Source of the DNA: Burkholderiaceae bacterium
GTDB taxonomy: Bacteria > Pseudomonadota > Gammaproteobacteria > Burkholderiales > Burkholderiaceae_C
Length of the DNA: 64,000 nt
Assembly: GCA_023954035.1 (NCBI GenBank)
Contig: JAMLIT010000002.1
Coordinates: 86,146-150,145 of the forward strand
Direction of reading: 5' to 3'
The notes under the pieces were generated by a model. It worked only from the letters and a program-made list of their open reading frames with translations. It was not told where the DNA came from and did no database searches. The position numbers and the translations under genes were made by a program. Each line of letters begins with the position of its first letter. Within the stretch, counting starts at the first letter, position 1. Of this stretch, positions 18,431 through 27,871 are shown one piece after another.

Positions 18431-18492
18431 TCAAGTGTTTTTGGCCTCTAGCGCTTATGAATAGTGCGCAAGCAGCTATTTTTTAGATAGCA
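18431..18492 (+). repeat. Stem-loop repeat copy 4, between convergent tupA and modC
   Basis: A long copy: TTTTTGGCCTCTAGCGCTTA, a decayed second arm, then GCAGCTATTTTTTAGATAGC. It occupies most of the space between the stops of tupA and modC. Its second part, GCTAT...ATAGC around a T run, may serve as a weak bidirectional terminator. Confidence 0.85.
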
Positions 18493-18499
18493 AAGTCTC

Positions 18500-19651
18500 T
18501 TAATCCAGCAGCGCCACGCCCTTGACCTGGGCAAACAACTCGCGGCCGGGCGCGATGCCCAGCGCCTGCACCGAGCGTTGCGTGATGCGGGCCAGCAGGC
18601 GCGTGCCGCCAGCGTCCAGCGCCACCATCCATTGGCCTGGACTGTCTTCGCGCAGCCCGGTGACGGTGGCGGGCACGATGTTCAAGATGCTGGTGTCGCT
18701 CTGGCGCGCCAATGTCAGGCTCACGTCGCGCGCCTGCACGCGCACGCGCACCCGCTGGCCTACAGCGCGGGCGGTGGTGCTGATGACGTGCAGCTCGCCG
18801 CCTGCAAAGGCCAGGGTGGAGAGATGTTCTGAGCTGTCGTGCCGCAGCAGCCTGCCTTCAATCAGCGTGGCGGCCGCGTCGCCCTGGGCCAGCGGGAGGT
18901 CGAGGCGGGCAATCAAGTCCTCGGCGCTGCCGCTGGCACGCACCCGGCCGGCGTCCAGCAGCACCATGTGCGTTGCCAGGCGCGCGACTTCATCCAGCGC
19001 GTGGCTGACGTACAGCACGGGAATCGCCAGCGTGCGCTGCAGGGCTTCGAGGTAGGGCAGCAACTCGGCCTTGCGGCCAGCGTCGAGCGCGGCCAGGGGC
19101 TCGTCCATCAGCAGCACGCGGGGCCGCGCAGCGAGTGCGCGCGCAATCGCCACGCGCTGGCGCTCGCCGCCCGAGAGCGTGGCGGGGCGGCGGTCCATCA
19201 ATTCGGCGAGGCCGAGCAAATCGACGGCCTGGTCGAGCGCCACCGATTCCTGCCGGTCTGTTGCGCGCACGCGCTTTTGCGCATACGCAATGTTTCCGCG
19301 CACGCTGAGGTGCTCGAACAGGCTGGCTTCCTGAAACACATAGCCCAGCGCGCGCTGGTGCGTGGGCAGCCAGATGCCGGCCGCGTCGTCCTGCCAGGTG
19401 GCGCCCGCCACGCGCACCCGCCCCGGCCGGGCGCGCTCCAGGCCGGCGAGCGCGCGCAGGCAGGTGGTTTTGCCGCAGCCCGACGGCCCGAACAAGGCAA
19501 TGAAGCCGCGCCCCGGCAACTGCAAATCCACGTCCAGCGTGAACGTGGCGCGCTTGAGCACCAGGCGCGCTTCGATGCCGCCCGGCTCTTGGCTCATGGC
19601 AGCAGCCGCGCACGGCGCAGTCATGGGAGCAGCGGCGTGCGGCGCAGTCAT
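18500..19651 (-). CDS. modC: Molybdate ABC transporter ATP-binding protein with TOBE domain
   Basis: The ATPase part has Walker [11 protein letters not shown], signature [19 protein letters not shown], Walker [13 protein letters not shown] and the switch histidine in YVSHALDE. From about residue 310 a C-terminal TOBE/Mop domain follows ([33 protein letters not shown]), typical of ModC and used for oxyanion-linked regulation. The longest start at 19651 overlaps modB by ATGA. The N-terminal [18 protein letters not shown] is a 27-nt tandem duplication, so any of three in-frame ATGs (19651, 19624, 19597) could be the real start; the last gives MSQEPGG. Confidence 0.93.
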   Translation of the reverse strand: MTAPHAAAPMTAPCAAAAMSQEPGGIEARLVLKRATFTLDVDLQLPGRGFIALFGPSGCGKTTCLRALAGLERARPGRVRVAGATWQDDAAGIWLPTHQRALGYVFQEASLFEHLSVRGNIAYAQKRVRATDRQESVALDQAVDLLGLAELMDRRPATLSGGERQRVAIARALAARPRVLLMDEPLAALDAGRKAELLPYLEALQRTLAIPVLYVSHALDEVARLATHMVLLDAGRVRASGSAEDLIARLDLPLAQGDAAATLIEGRLLRHDSSEHLSTLAFAGGELHVISTTARAVGQRVRVRVQARDVSLTLARQSDTSILNIVPATVTGLREDSPGQWMVALDAGGTRLLARITQRSVQALGIAPGRELFAQVKGVALLD

Positions 19652-19657
19652 GGGAGC
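19598..19657 (-). repeat. 27-nt tandem duplication at the modB/modC junction
   Basis: On the minus strand the block GCTCCCATGACTGCGCCG recurs at 27-nt intervals, placing three in-frame ATG codons in a row. It spans the last codons of modB and the first 18 codons of the longest modC frame. Confidence 0.8.
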
Positions 19658-20325
19658 ACGCGCGCGCGGCGCGTGAGGTTCAGCCCCAGCAGCACGATGA
19701 ACGAGAACACCACCATGCCACCGGCCAGCCAGTGGGCCTGCGTGTATTCGAGCGCCTCGACGTGGTCGTAGATTTGCACGGAAATCACGCGCGTCACACC
19801 CGGAATGTTGCCGCCCAGCATGAGCACCACGCCGAACTCGCCCACGGTGTGCGCAAAGCTCAGGATGGCGGCGGTCACGAAGCCGCCGCGCGCCAGCGGC
19901 AGCGCGACGGTGAAGAAGCGGTCCAGCGGCCCGGCGCCCAGAGTGGCAGCGGCTTCCAGCGGCCGCTCGCCAATGGCCTCAAATGCACCCTGCAGCGGCT
20001 GCACCGCAAACGGCAGCGAATAAATCAGCGAACCCAGCACCAGCCCCCAAAAGGTAAAGGGCAGGGTGCCCAGGCCCAGCGCCGTGGTCAGCTGCCCGAG
20101 CGGGCCGCTTGGCCCCAGCGCCACCAGCATATAAAAGCCAATCACGGTGGGCGGCAACACCAAAGGCAGCGCCACCACGGCGGACACCGGCCCGCGCCAG
20201 CGCGAACGGGTGCGCGCCAGCCACCAGGCCAGCGGCGTGCACAGCACCAGCAACAGCGCCATGGTCGTGCCAGCCAGGCGCAGCGTCAGGCCAATCGCAC
20301 GCAGGTCGGTTTCGTTGAAGGGCAT
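19648..20325 (-). CDS. modB: Molybdate ABC transporter permease
   Basis: A 225-residue inner-membrane permease with about five or six hydrophobic segments. Features typical of ModB are [14 protein letters not shown] near the N-terminus, the EAA loop around [24 protein letters not shown], and [20 protein letters not shown]. It lies 9 bp downstream of modA and overlaps modC, giving a tight modABC operon on the minus strand. The last codons are part of the tandem duplication that creates extra modC starts. Confidence 0.95.
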   Translation of the reverse strand: MPFNETDLRAIGLTLRLAGTTMALLLVLCTPLAWWLARTRSRWRGPVSAVVALPLVLPPTVIGFYMLVALGPSGPLGQLTTALGLGTLPFTFWGLVLGSLIYSLPFAVQPLQGAFEAIGERPLEAAATLGAGPLDRFFTVALPLARGGFVTAAILSFAHTVGEFGVVLMLGGNIPGVTRVISVQIYDHVEALEYTQAHWLAGGMVVFSFIVLLGLNLTRRARVLP

Positions 20326-20334
20326 GTGAGCCAG

Positions 20335-21150
<816 letters not shown>

Positions 21151-21178
21151 AAAGTATAGGCGCCCGGCTCAAGCCATT

Positions 21179-22228
21179 TCAGCCGTGGGTGTGCAGATGG
21201 TGGGCATCGGGTACATGGGGGTGGGCGTGTTGCATGGGGGCATGCTGGTGCTTGTGGCTGAGCGGCTTGCTTGGCATCGGGTCGTGGGTATGCAGATGGT
21301 GGCCATCGTCGTGTGAATGCGCGTGCTCGTGCTCCAGCCATTCGTGCACATGCTCATGGTCGTGGCCTTCAAGCAGATGCAGCGCAACGCCCAGCAACAT
21401 CAGCGCCCCGCCTGCGGCCAGCAACCAGCTGCCTGAGCGGCCTCCCATGGCCCACGCGCCCAGCGCGCCGATAAACGGTGCAAACCCAAACACCGAGCCG
21501 GTGCGGGCCGCACCAAATGTCCGCTGCGCCAGCAGATACAGGCGCAGGCTCAGGCCATAACCGGTGGCGCCCACTGCCAGCAAAGCCAAGGCTGCGCGCC
21601 ATGGCGGCAGGGGTTCGGCAAATGCCAGCGCGATCAACAGCGTGGCCGTGGCGCCCAGCGCTGATTTGTACAGCACCACTTGGCCCGGGTCGCGCTCGGC
21701 GACACCGCGCGACAGGCTGTTGTCCAGTCCCCAGGCTGCGGTCGCACCAAGAACCGCCAGCAGCCCCAGCATTTGGTTGCCCCCCGCGCGCCCTTGTTCG
21801 AACACCAGCGCGCCGCCCCCGGCAACCAAGAGCAGCAGCGCAGTCGCCACGCGCCGGTCCATCGTTTCTCCGTACATGCGCCAGGCCAGGACTGCGGTGA
21901 AGACGGCTTCCAGCGTGAGCATCAGAGACGCGCTGGTCCCGCTGGTGCGCTGCAAGCCCCAAGCCAGTGCCACTGGTCCCACTACAGCGCCCAAAATAGC
22001 CATGCACAGCAAACGGGGGGCGTCACGCCGCGTGACCCTGGCCTCGCGAGAGGCAGGCTGGCGCTGCCACACGGCCACGCCTGCTGCGCCGACGTAAAGC
22101 AAGCCCGCCGTGGTAAACGCGCCAAGCCCTTGGCCGAAGTGCTGGACCAACGGGGTGCTCAGCCCAAAAAGGGCTGCCGCTGCCAGGGCAAGCCACGCCC
22201 CCTTGCGTGCCGGGGAATAGGAGTTCAA
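21179..22228 (-). CDS. EamA/DMT permease with histidine-rich C-terminal tail
   Basis: Residues 10-285 form two EamA repeats with about ten hydrophobic segments (AWLALAAAALFGLSTPLVQHFG at the start; GSVFGFAPFIGALGAW near the end). From about residue 288 the protein carries a 62-residue hydrophilic tail with 22 histidines, rich in HDH, HEH and HLHTH clusters. Such tails are known in metal transporters and chaperones that buffer or sense Zn, Ni or Co, but are uncommon in DMT proteins. The substrate is unknown. It lies upstream of modA on the same strand, but the mod operator lies between them, so it may be a separate unit. Confidence 0.88.
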   Translation of the reverse strand: MNSYSPARKGAWLALAAAALFGLSTPLVQHFGQGLGAFTTAGLLYVGAAGVAVWQRQPASREARVTRRDAPRLLCMAILGAVVGPVALAWGLQRTSGTSASLMLTLEAVFTAVLAWRMYGETMDRRVATALLLLVAGGGALVFEQGRAGGNQMLGLLAVLGATAAWGLDNSLSRGVAERDPGQVVLYKSALGATATLLIALAFAEPLPPWRAALALLAVGATGYGLSLRLYLLAQRTFGAARTGSVFGFAPFIGALGAWAMGGRSGSWLLAAGGALMLLGVALHLLEGHDHEHVHEWLEHEHAHSHDDGHHLHTHDPMPSKPLSHKHQHAPMQHAHPHVPDAHHLHTHG

Positions 22229-22408
22229 TGGTCCGCCTTGCGCAAAATTTCATGATGCCACGCCACGCAGCGGGGCAGTGTTGTCAGTGACCACCCGCCT
22301 GGGTGCTCATGGCGCATGAAGCCAGAGAAATGGGGCCCGCCCGAGATCTTTCATCGGGCCTGCGTGGCCGGATCACCCCCAAAGAAAAACCGGCCTGTCG
22401 GCGTGCAA

Positions 22409-22744
22409 TCAGTCTTGCTTGTCGTGGTCGGTGTCGTGATCCGCCTTGTCCTCAGCGGACGAAATGACCGTACCCTTGTCGGCATCGACCTTGACATCGA
22501 AGACCTTGGCGCCGCTGACGACCTCTACCTCATACACCCAGCCGTGCCTTGAGTTTTCGTATTCGGCTTTTGCGGCCTTGCCGCTGGCGTGCTGCTCAGC
22601 CGCCGTGACAGCCTGAATAAGCGAGATTTTTGCCTTGCCAATGGCCATGGCATCATTTTCCATGCTGCCTTGGGCGGCATAGGCAACGCTGCCAGCAGCG
22701 GCGATGGCTGTGGCCAGGAGGGAAAGTTTGCTGTAGCGATTCAT
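22409..22744 (-). CDS. Periplasmic PepSY-domain protein
   Basis: A 111-residue protein with a signal peptide (MNRYSKLSLLATAIAAAGS, cleavage near AYA). The PepSY core is SLIQAVTAAEQHASGKAAKAEYE...HGWVYEVEVVSGAKVFDVKVDADKG, followed by an Asp/His-rich end (KADHDTDHDKQD). PepSY domains are thought to bind or inhibit periplasmic partners, and they are commonly encoded beside two-component systems. Here it is the last gene after the response regulator and kinase. ATG at 22744 was chosen because it opens the signal peptide; the frame extends upstream without a plausible start. Confidence 0.88.
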   Translation of the reverse strand: MNRYSKLSLLATAIAAAGSVAYAAQGSMENDAMAIGKAKISLIQAVTAAEQHASGKAAKAEYENSRHGWVYEVEVVSGAKVFDVKVDADKGTVISSAEDKADHDTDHDKQD

Positions 22745-22875
22745 GGTGTTTCTCCAAATAGAACGCAGATAGTTGCGCAATGGAGAGGCTACGAAAACCG
22801 ACTTAGCTGGCACTGAGTCGCAGCAAAATAACTTGGTGTCGCCGGGTGCAACGTCGTCAATTGCGGCCGATTTTC

Positions 22876-24237
22876 TTAAGGTGATTTCGCCAGCGGCACG
22901 AGCACACAGACACACAGGCCGGAACGCGCCACTTCGTCCGAGAACCCCAGTTGAATCTCGGCGCCAATCCGATCGGTGACTGCCTTGACAATGGAAAGGC
23001 CGAGACCCGACCCAACCTGATCGCTCCCGAGGGTGCGATAGAACGGGTCAAACACCCGCTCTCGCTCGACGACTTGAATGCCTGGCCCAGAGTCTTGGAT
23101 CCTGAGTATTGCGCGGCCTTCCGCTGTGGTGACGGAAAGGTCCACCCGGCCACCCGCCGGCGTGTAGCGAATGGCGTTGTGAACGAGGTTTTTTACGATC
23201 GTTAGTAGATCAAATTCACTTGCCCAGACCGTGGCGTCTGCGCTGCCCTCCAACCCAATGTCGATGTGCTTGGCCTCGGCCAGAGGGAGGAGGTCTTCGA
23301 GCACCGTGCGGTATACCTGCCGAACCGAAAGCGCCGCCTTGGTTGCATCGGGCTCGGACTGCGCCTTTGCCAGCGCAAGGAGCTGTTCGAGCAGCTGGCG
23401 GCCGCGCTCGATTCCGCGCCGCAGCGCATCGAGCCGCTCCTGGGCCTGGCCCGACATCGGGGTCGCCGCCAGGCGCTCTGCTTGCAAGGACAGGGCGGTC
23501 AAGGGCGAGCGAAGTTCATGCGCGGCGTCGGCGACAAAGCGGCGCTGAACCTGCATGGATGCGCCCACGCGCCCCAGCAGGCGGTTGATGGCGGCCGCAA
23601 AGGGCCGAACCTCGCTGGGCAGGTCGTCCTGCGGTACGGGCTGTAGATCGTCTTCAGCGCGCTGGTCGAGCCTGGACGACAGACTGGCGATGGGCAGAAA
23701 CATCTTGCGCACCAGGTCGGCCACCAGCAGCAGCAGGATGGGCACCAGAATCAGGAACGGCATCAAGGTGCGCAGCGCACTGTCGCTGGCGATGTCGTCG
23801 CGCACGCCGGTTTCCTGGGCGACGGCGATGCGTTCACCAAGCAGCGTGGTTTTCACCAGCACGCGAAAGGTTTCTCCCTCTATCTCAACGGTCTGCAGGC
23901 CATCAGGCAGCTTGCTCGGCAGCGGCAGGACGGATTCGGCGTCCCCTTTGCCCCGCATGTGGTCGCCGTCGGTGAGATGCTGGACCACGACGCGTGTTTC
24001 TTCATCCATGGCGGGGGCCAGGGCATGGTCGCCCTCTCGGTGAGGGACCAGCGCCTGTCGGTCAAACAAGGCAGCCACCTGGCGCAGCGTGCCGTCCTGC
24101 AGCTCATTGGCTTCCTGAAATGCCGAGAGAAAGGAGAAAACCCCTGCGAGCAAGGCGATGACCAGGATGGCCACCGAGAGCGAAAACGACAGCTTGAACT
24201 GCAGCGATTCGTTCAAGCGTTTTTTGAAACCATCCAT
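22876..24237 (-). CDS. Two-component sensor histidine kinase (QseC/PmrB-like)
   Basis: A 453-residue protein with TM1 near residues 15-37, a periplasmic sensor region to about residue 150, and TM2 near 155-172. These are followed by a HAMP-like linker, a HisKA domain with the phosphorylated histidine in DAAHELRSPLTALSLQAERL, and a HATPase domain with N-box VKNLVHNAIRYTP, G1 DSGPGI and G2 GSGLGLSIVKAV. It should phosphorylate the response regulator encoded just upstream, whose 3' end it overlaps by 25 bp. Its ligand is unknown. The family resemblance to QseC/PmrB suggests envelope or cation stress. Confidence 0.93.
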   Translation of the reverse strand: MDGFKKRLNESLQFKLSFSLSVAILVIALLAGVFSFLSAFQEANELQDGTLRQVAALFDRQALVPHREGDHALAPAMDEETRVVVQHLTDGDHMRGKGDAESVLPLPSKLPDGLQTVEIEGETFRVLVKTTLLGERIAVAQETGVRDDIASDSALRTLMPFLILVPILLLLVADLVRKMFLPIASLSSRLDQRAEDDLQPVPQDDLPSEVRPFAAAINRLLGRVGASMQVQRRFVADAAHELRSPLTALSLQAERLAATPMSGQAQERLDALRRGIERGRQLLEQLLALAKAQSEPDATKAALSVRQVYRTVLEDLLPLAEAKHIDIGLEGSADATVWASEFDLLTIVKNLVHNAIRYTPAGGRVDLSVTTAEGRAILRIQDSGPGIQVVERERVFDPFYRTLGSDQVGSGLGLSIVKAVTDRIGAEIQLGFSDEVARSGLCVCVLVPLAKSP

Positions 24238-24878
24238 CCTGCTCCCCTGACGTTTTTGATGGTGTCCTTGCCCAGCTTGCGCCGCAGCGCGTGGATCAGG
24301 AATTCGACCGCATTGCTGTCCACCTCGTCGCCCCAGCCATAAATGCGGTCTTCCAGATCGCTGCGCGAGAGGATCGCGCCGGGCCGCACCAGCAGCGCCT
24401 GCAGGAGAGAAAACTCCCGGTGCGACAGCGCCACCGGTGCACCGTCGGCCGCCGTGGCTTGCCGCGTGGCGGGGTCGAGCGAAATGACGCCATTGCCGAG
24501 CAGCGGCACGGCAGCGCCGGCCTTGCGGCGCAGCACCGCGCGCATGCGGGCCAGCAGTTCGGCCATCTCAAAGGGTTTGAGAACATAGTCGTCGGCCCCG
24601 CCGTCGAGGCCACTCAGGCGAGCGTCCAGGCCATCGCGTGCGGTGATGATGAGCAGGGGCACCGGGTTGTCTCTGGCGCGAATGCTGCGCAGCACCTCCA
24701 GCCCGTCCTTGCCGGGCAGCCCCAGGTCGAGCAGCACCAGGTCGTAGTGCTGGCCGACCAGGCTGGCAAGGGCTGCGGCGCCATCCTGGACCCAGTCGGC
24801 CGCATAAGCGGCGTCTTTCAGCGCGCCCTGAATGGCTTCGCCGATCATGGCGTCGTCTTCGACCAACAATACCCGCAT
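24213..24878 (-). CDS. OmpR-family response regulator
   Basis: A 221-residue protein. The receiver domain has the acidic pocket VEDD, the phospho-acceptor in LVLLDLGLPGKDGLEVL and the KPF lysine. A winged-helix output domain follows (ALSHREFSLLQALLVRPGAILSRSDLEDRIYG, then VDSNAVEFLIHALRRKLG). MRVLLVEDDAMIGEAI at 24878 is the canonical start; the longer open frame upstream is ignored. It overlaps the kinase gene and lies about 20 bp downstream of the first of two membrane-protein genes, so the whole group may be one transcript. Confidence 0.95.
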   Translation of the reverse strand: MRVLLVEDDAMIGEAIQGALKDAAYAADWVQDGAAALASLVGQHYDLVLLDLGLPGKDGLEVLRSIRARDNPVPLLIITARDGLDARLSGLDGGADDYVLKPFEMAELLARMRAVLRRKAGAAVPLLGNGVISLDPATRQATAADGAPVALSHREFSLLQALLVRPGAILSRSDLEDRIYGWGDEVDSNAVEFLIHALRRKLGKDTIKNVRGAGWMVSKNA

Positions 24879-24900
24879 GGAAGTTTCCGTGAATGACCTG

Positions 24901-25659
24901 TCAATGGGCGGAAGCAGCCGCCCGCTGCCTGAAGACCACAAGGCTGATCACAATAAACGCAAACAGGGCGGCAGACGCTGAATAGCGGCTGAGCGCCAGA
25001 CCGCCGGCGCTCAAGGGCTTGTCCAGAAAATCCCCGACCACGGCGCCCAGCGGGCGCGTCAGGATGAAGGCGGCCCAGAACAGTGCCGTGCGCGACATCC
25101 GCGTCCAGAAATACGCCGCCACTACCAAGGCCAGCAATATCGTAAACACTGCAGCAGCGCCGGTGTAGCCCAGACCTGCGGTGCCCGCCATCCAGTCACC
25201 CAGCGCTGTGCCCAGCGTCTGGGAAAACATGATCGTCACCCAGTAAAACATTTCTGCCTTCGGTGAACTGACCGTGTTGACCGACACCGACCCCAGCGTG
25301 CGGTGCCAGACGAAAAGCGAGCCCAGCAACAGGGCCAGCAGCAGCGTCGATCCTCCGGCGTAGCCAATGCCCAGCGAGCGGTCGGCAAAATCCGCCAGTG
25401 TGGTGCCCACCGTGGTGGTCGCAATGATGGTGGCCCAGTACAGAAATGGATGAAATTTTCGAGCCTTGATCTGCGCCACCACAGCCAGTGCGAACACAGC
25501 GGCAAAGATGGCGGTGGCCACCAGGTAGCCCAGGTGCATGGACATGGAAACTGCGTCACCCCCCGTCTCCCCCAGCGTGGTGGCAGCGATTTTGATGATC
25601 CAGAAAAGCAGGGTGACTTCCGGCACCTTGCTGAGAGCTTGGTCTGTGGTGGTGTTCAT
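24901..25659 (-). CDS. COG4705-type membrane protein, four internal repeats (copy A)
   Basis: A 252-residue protein made almost entirely of hydrophobic segments. It can be read as four related units, each with an aromatic FW or YW, then a T-rich helix and a small-residue GxxxxD motif: FWIIKIAATTLGETGGD, YWATIIATTTVGTTLADF, YWVTIMFSQTLGTALGDW and FWAAFILTRPLGAVVGDF. This matches an uncharacterised family of predicted membrane proteins. The repeated buried aspartates suggest transport or ion binding, but no function is established. A paralogue lies directly upstream at 25713-26480. Confidence 0.82.
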   Translation of the reverse strand: MNTTTDQALSKVPEVTLLFWIIKIAATTLGETGGDAVSMSMHLGYLVATAIFAAVFALAVVAQIKARKFHPFLYWATIIATTTVGTTLADFADRSLGIGYAGGSTLLLALLLGSLFVWHRTLGSVSVNTVSSPKAEMFYWVTIMFSQTLGTALGDWMAGTAGLGYTGAAAVFTILLALVVAAYFWTRMSRTALFWAAFILTRPLGAVVGDFLDKPLSAGGLALSRYSASAALFAFIVISLVVFRQRAAASAH

Positions 25660-25712
25660 AGCGATTGAAGTGGGGTTGTAGTTTTTGTAAAAAGGGGCCG
25701 GTCACCGCGACT

Positions 25713-26480
25713 CTACTGCGGCGGGTTCGCTGTCCATTGCGCAAATCCGACCAAGAGGACAATCACGCTCAGGAAGATGGCGCTGGTCCACGCTGTACCC
25801 ATTCCCAGGCCGCCCGCAGTCTTTGCCTGCGTCAGCAGGTCGCCCAGCGCGGCGCCAAAGGGGCGGGTCAGGATGTAGCCGATCCAGAAGGTCAGGATCG
25901 CATTGCCACCCATGCGCCAGGCGGCATAGGTGATGGCAATCAGCGCGCCATAGGCCACAGCGCCCCAGGCATAGCCCAGCCCGAGCGTCTCGCTTGCCAG
26001 GTCACCCGCTGCCGTGCCGAGGGCAAAAGTGCAGAGAATGGCAGCCCAGTAAAACAGCTCCCGGCGCCGCGTGAAGATGTCATGGATGGACAGGCTCTTT
26101 TCCACGCGGTACCAGAGCATGAACGCGGCGGCCAGCGCCACGGCCAAAATCGGCGTGCTCAGCGCCAGGCTGATGCCAAGGGTGTCCGTGAAGAAGTCTG
26201 TGATCTGCGTGCCCACCACGCTGACGAGCACCACCGTCAGCCAGTAGATCCAGGGTGTGTAGCGTTGCGTGCGCAGTTGCACAAACAACGCCAGCGCCAG
26301 CAAGGCGCCCATGAGCGCCATGGTCAGGTGGGCTCCCAATCCGGCGCTGAAAGCCAGAAAGTCGGCGCCGGTTTCGCCCACCGTGGTGCACATGATCTTG
26401 ATGACCCAGAACGACAAGGCGACGGCCGGTACTTTATTGGACATGCTCCTTGTGGAGGCTTCTGTAGGGGCAGTGTTCAT
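25713..26480 (-). CDS. COG4705-type membrane protein, four internal repeats (copy B)
   Basis: A paralogue of the preceding gene with the same four-unit plan: FWVIKIMCTTVGETGAD, YWLTVVLVSVVGTQITDF, YWAAILCTFALGTAAGDL and FWIGYILTRPFGAALGDL. The 255-residue protein starts MNTAPTEASTRSMSNKVPAV at 26480; the upstream extension of the frame is not supported, and MSNKVPAV is an alternative start. About 53 bp separate it from copy A. The conserved acidic residue at the end of each repeat argues that both copies are functional. Confidence 0.82.
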   Translation of the reverse strand: MNTAPTEASTRSMSNKVPAVALSFWVIKIMCTTVGETGADFLAFSAGLGAHLTMALMGALLALALFVQLRTQRYTPWIYWLTVVLVSVVGTQITDFFTDTLGISLALSTPILAVALAAAFMLWYRVEKSLSIHDIFTRRRELFYWAAILCTFALGTAAGDLASETLGLGYAWGAVAYGALIAITYAAWRMGGNAILTFWIGYILTRPFGAALGDLLTQAKTAGGLGMGTAWTSAIFLSVIVLLVGFAQWTANPPQ

Positions 26481-26560
26481 CGCTGGCTTCCCGAAATTGG
26501 CTGAAGAAGCCTTGAATGTGCCGATCAACACTTAGCGCAGGCATAGTGACACCGCCCGCC

Positions 26561-27541
26561 TCAAGTTGCGCACTGGCTGCTTCCGGGTGCCACAAGACCT
26601 TGCGACAAGGTCTGGCTCAGAGGTTCGAGCCGGATGCCTGCCTCCTGTACCCATTCACCAAAGGTGTTTCCGGACAGCACCCGGTACTCTTGCTGGCGTG
26701 AGGAACCGAGCGGATCTTGCGCTTGGGCGCCCAGACTGGGGTGGCACATCAACAGGTCGCCGCTGCGGCAGGCCCCCAGCCACGTGCGAGTGCACTCCAG
26801 ATAGTGGCCTTCGTCGCCGTTGAAGTCGTGCACCCCCAGCAGGTGTGCGTTCTGACGAAAGCCTCGCGTCTGCGCCTGCCGCGCCAGTGCGGCTGAGCCC
26901 AGGGTTTCAATGATCCGGGGCTTGAGGGTCTGCCGCCAGGGCGTGGGCGTCGCTGTGCGCGCGTTGGAGTACCGCGCCGTGTTTCTCAGCCATGGCAGGC
27001 AGCCCGCATAGCGCTGTTGCAGCTCGGCGAGCAATTCGTCCCGCACGACCGGGAACTGGTGGACATGCTGGTGTCCGTCTACATACGCGGGCGGGCGGCC
27101 GGTGTGCTGCTCGAAGGCATCGAGTTGGGCGCATATTTCGCTGCGCACGCTGCTGCTGTCAAGTGTGCGCAGCCAGCTTTGCAGGATGAGCGGCCCAAGC
27201 TTGTGTGGCGGCAGCAGCAATGGGTACTGCGTGAGGTCCAGGTGCAGGCCGATCTCTGTCTGGCGGGCGTCTATTTCTTCGAGTTCAGGAGCCCATTGCG
27301 CCCACGCCGGAGCACCCACCATGCAGCCAATGGCCTGTGCGCGTCCCTGCCATGCGAGCAGCAATGCCGCCTCGCAGACGCCCGCATGCATCCCGAAATC
27401 GTCCACGGCAATGCACAGGCTGCGGCTATGCTTGGCAGGTTCATGCGCACGCGGCCCCTCGTACCTATTGCTTGCCCTGCGAGGTTGCGCGGACGCATTG
27501 CATGGTTCGTGCTGGTGGGTACGGCTGCTGCTGGCGTCCAT
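26561..27541 (-). CDS. YdjC/ChbG/HpnK-type carbohydrate deacetylase
   Basis: The catalytic metal and base residues are visible: IAVDDFGMHAGV (Asp-Asp pair), EIGLHLDLTQ and YVDGHQHVHQFPVVRDEL. The family removes N-acetyl groups from sugars (ChbG on chitooligosaccharides, HpnK in hopanoid sugar modification). Here, next to GT2, ArnT-like and GtrA genes, an envelope glycolipid substrate is more likely; this is inference. The only standard start before the catalytic DDFG is ATG at 27541, which makes the 5' end overlap the opposite-strand GtrA gene by 99 bp. A CTG at about 27418 would avoid most of that. Confidence 0.85.
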   Translation of the reverse strand: MDASSSRTHQHEPCNASAQPRRASNRYEGPRAHEPAKHSRSLCIAVDDFGMHAGVCEAALLLAWQGRAQAIGCMVGAPAWAQWAPELEEIDARQTEIGLHLDLTQYPLLLPPHKLGPLILQSWLRTLDSSSVRSEICAQLDAFEQHTGRPPAYVDGHQHVHQFPVVRDELLAELQQRYAGCLPWLRNTARYSNARTATPTPWRQTLKPRIIETLGSAALARQAQTRGFRQNAHLLGVHDFNGDEGHYLECTRTWLGACRSGDLLMCHPSLGAQAQDPLGSSRQQEYRVLSGNTFGEWVQEAGIRLEPLSQTLSQGLVAPGSSQCAT

Positions 27542-27871
27542 TGGGGCGTGGTGGTCATGCTGGTGAAGCATGCTGGCTGGCAGCCCTTGCTGGCCAACGT
27601 GGTGGGGTGGTTGATCGCCTTTGGCGTTTCGTTTTCCGGGCACTCTCGCTGGACCTTTCGAGACCATGGTGTTGCGCTCGGGCGCTCTGCCAGGCGGTTT
27701 TTCGCGGTTTCGGCAAGCGGCTTCGCCATCAATGAAGCTACGTATGCCTTGTTTTTGCACTGGAGCGGCCTGCGCTACGACCTCGTGCTTGCCCTCGTGC
27801 TCATCGCGGTGGCGGGCGGTACTTATCTTGTGAGCCGTCATTGGGCGTTCAACCGCAGGCCAGAGCGCTGA
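27443..27871 (+). CDS. GtrA-family membrane protein
   Basis: A 142-residue protein with four hydrophobic segments. It has the GtrA pattern AWFVLVGTAAAGVHWGVVVML at TM1, NVVGWLIAFGVSFSGHSRWTF (N..g...sf..n..wTF type), and a C-terminal LVSRHWAFNR. GtrA proteins are thought to flip or help transfer undecaprenyl-phosphate-linked sugars. The gene lies on the plus strand inside a minus-strand cluster. Its 5' end overlaps the deacetylase gene by up to 99 bp, and its 3' end overlaps the ArnT-like gene by 23 bp. ATG 27443 is preferred; ATG 27428 is possible. Confidence 0.85.
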   Translation: MRTRPLVPIACPARLRGRIAWFVLVGTAAAGVHWGVVVMLVKHAGWQPLLANVVGWLIAFGVSFSGHSRWTFRDHGVALGRSARRFFAVSASGFAINEATYALFLHWSGLRYDLVLALVLIAVAGGTYLVSRHWAFNRRPER

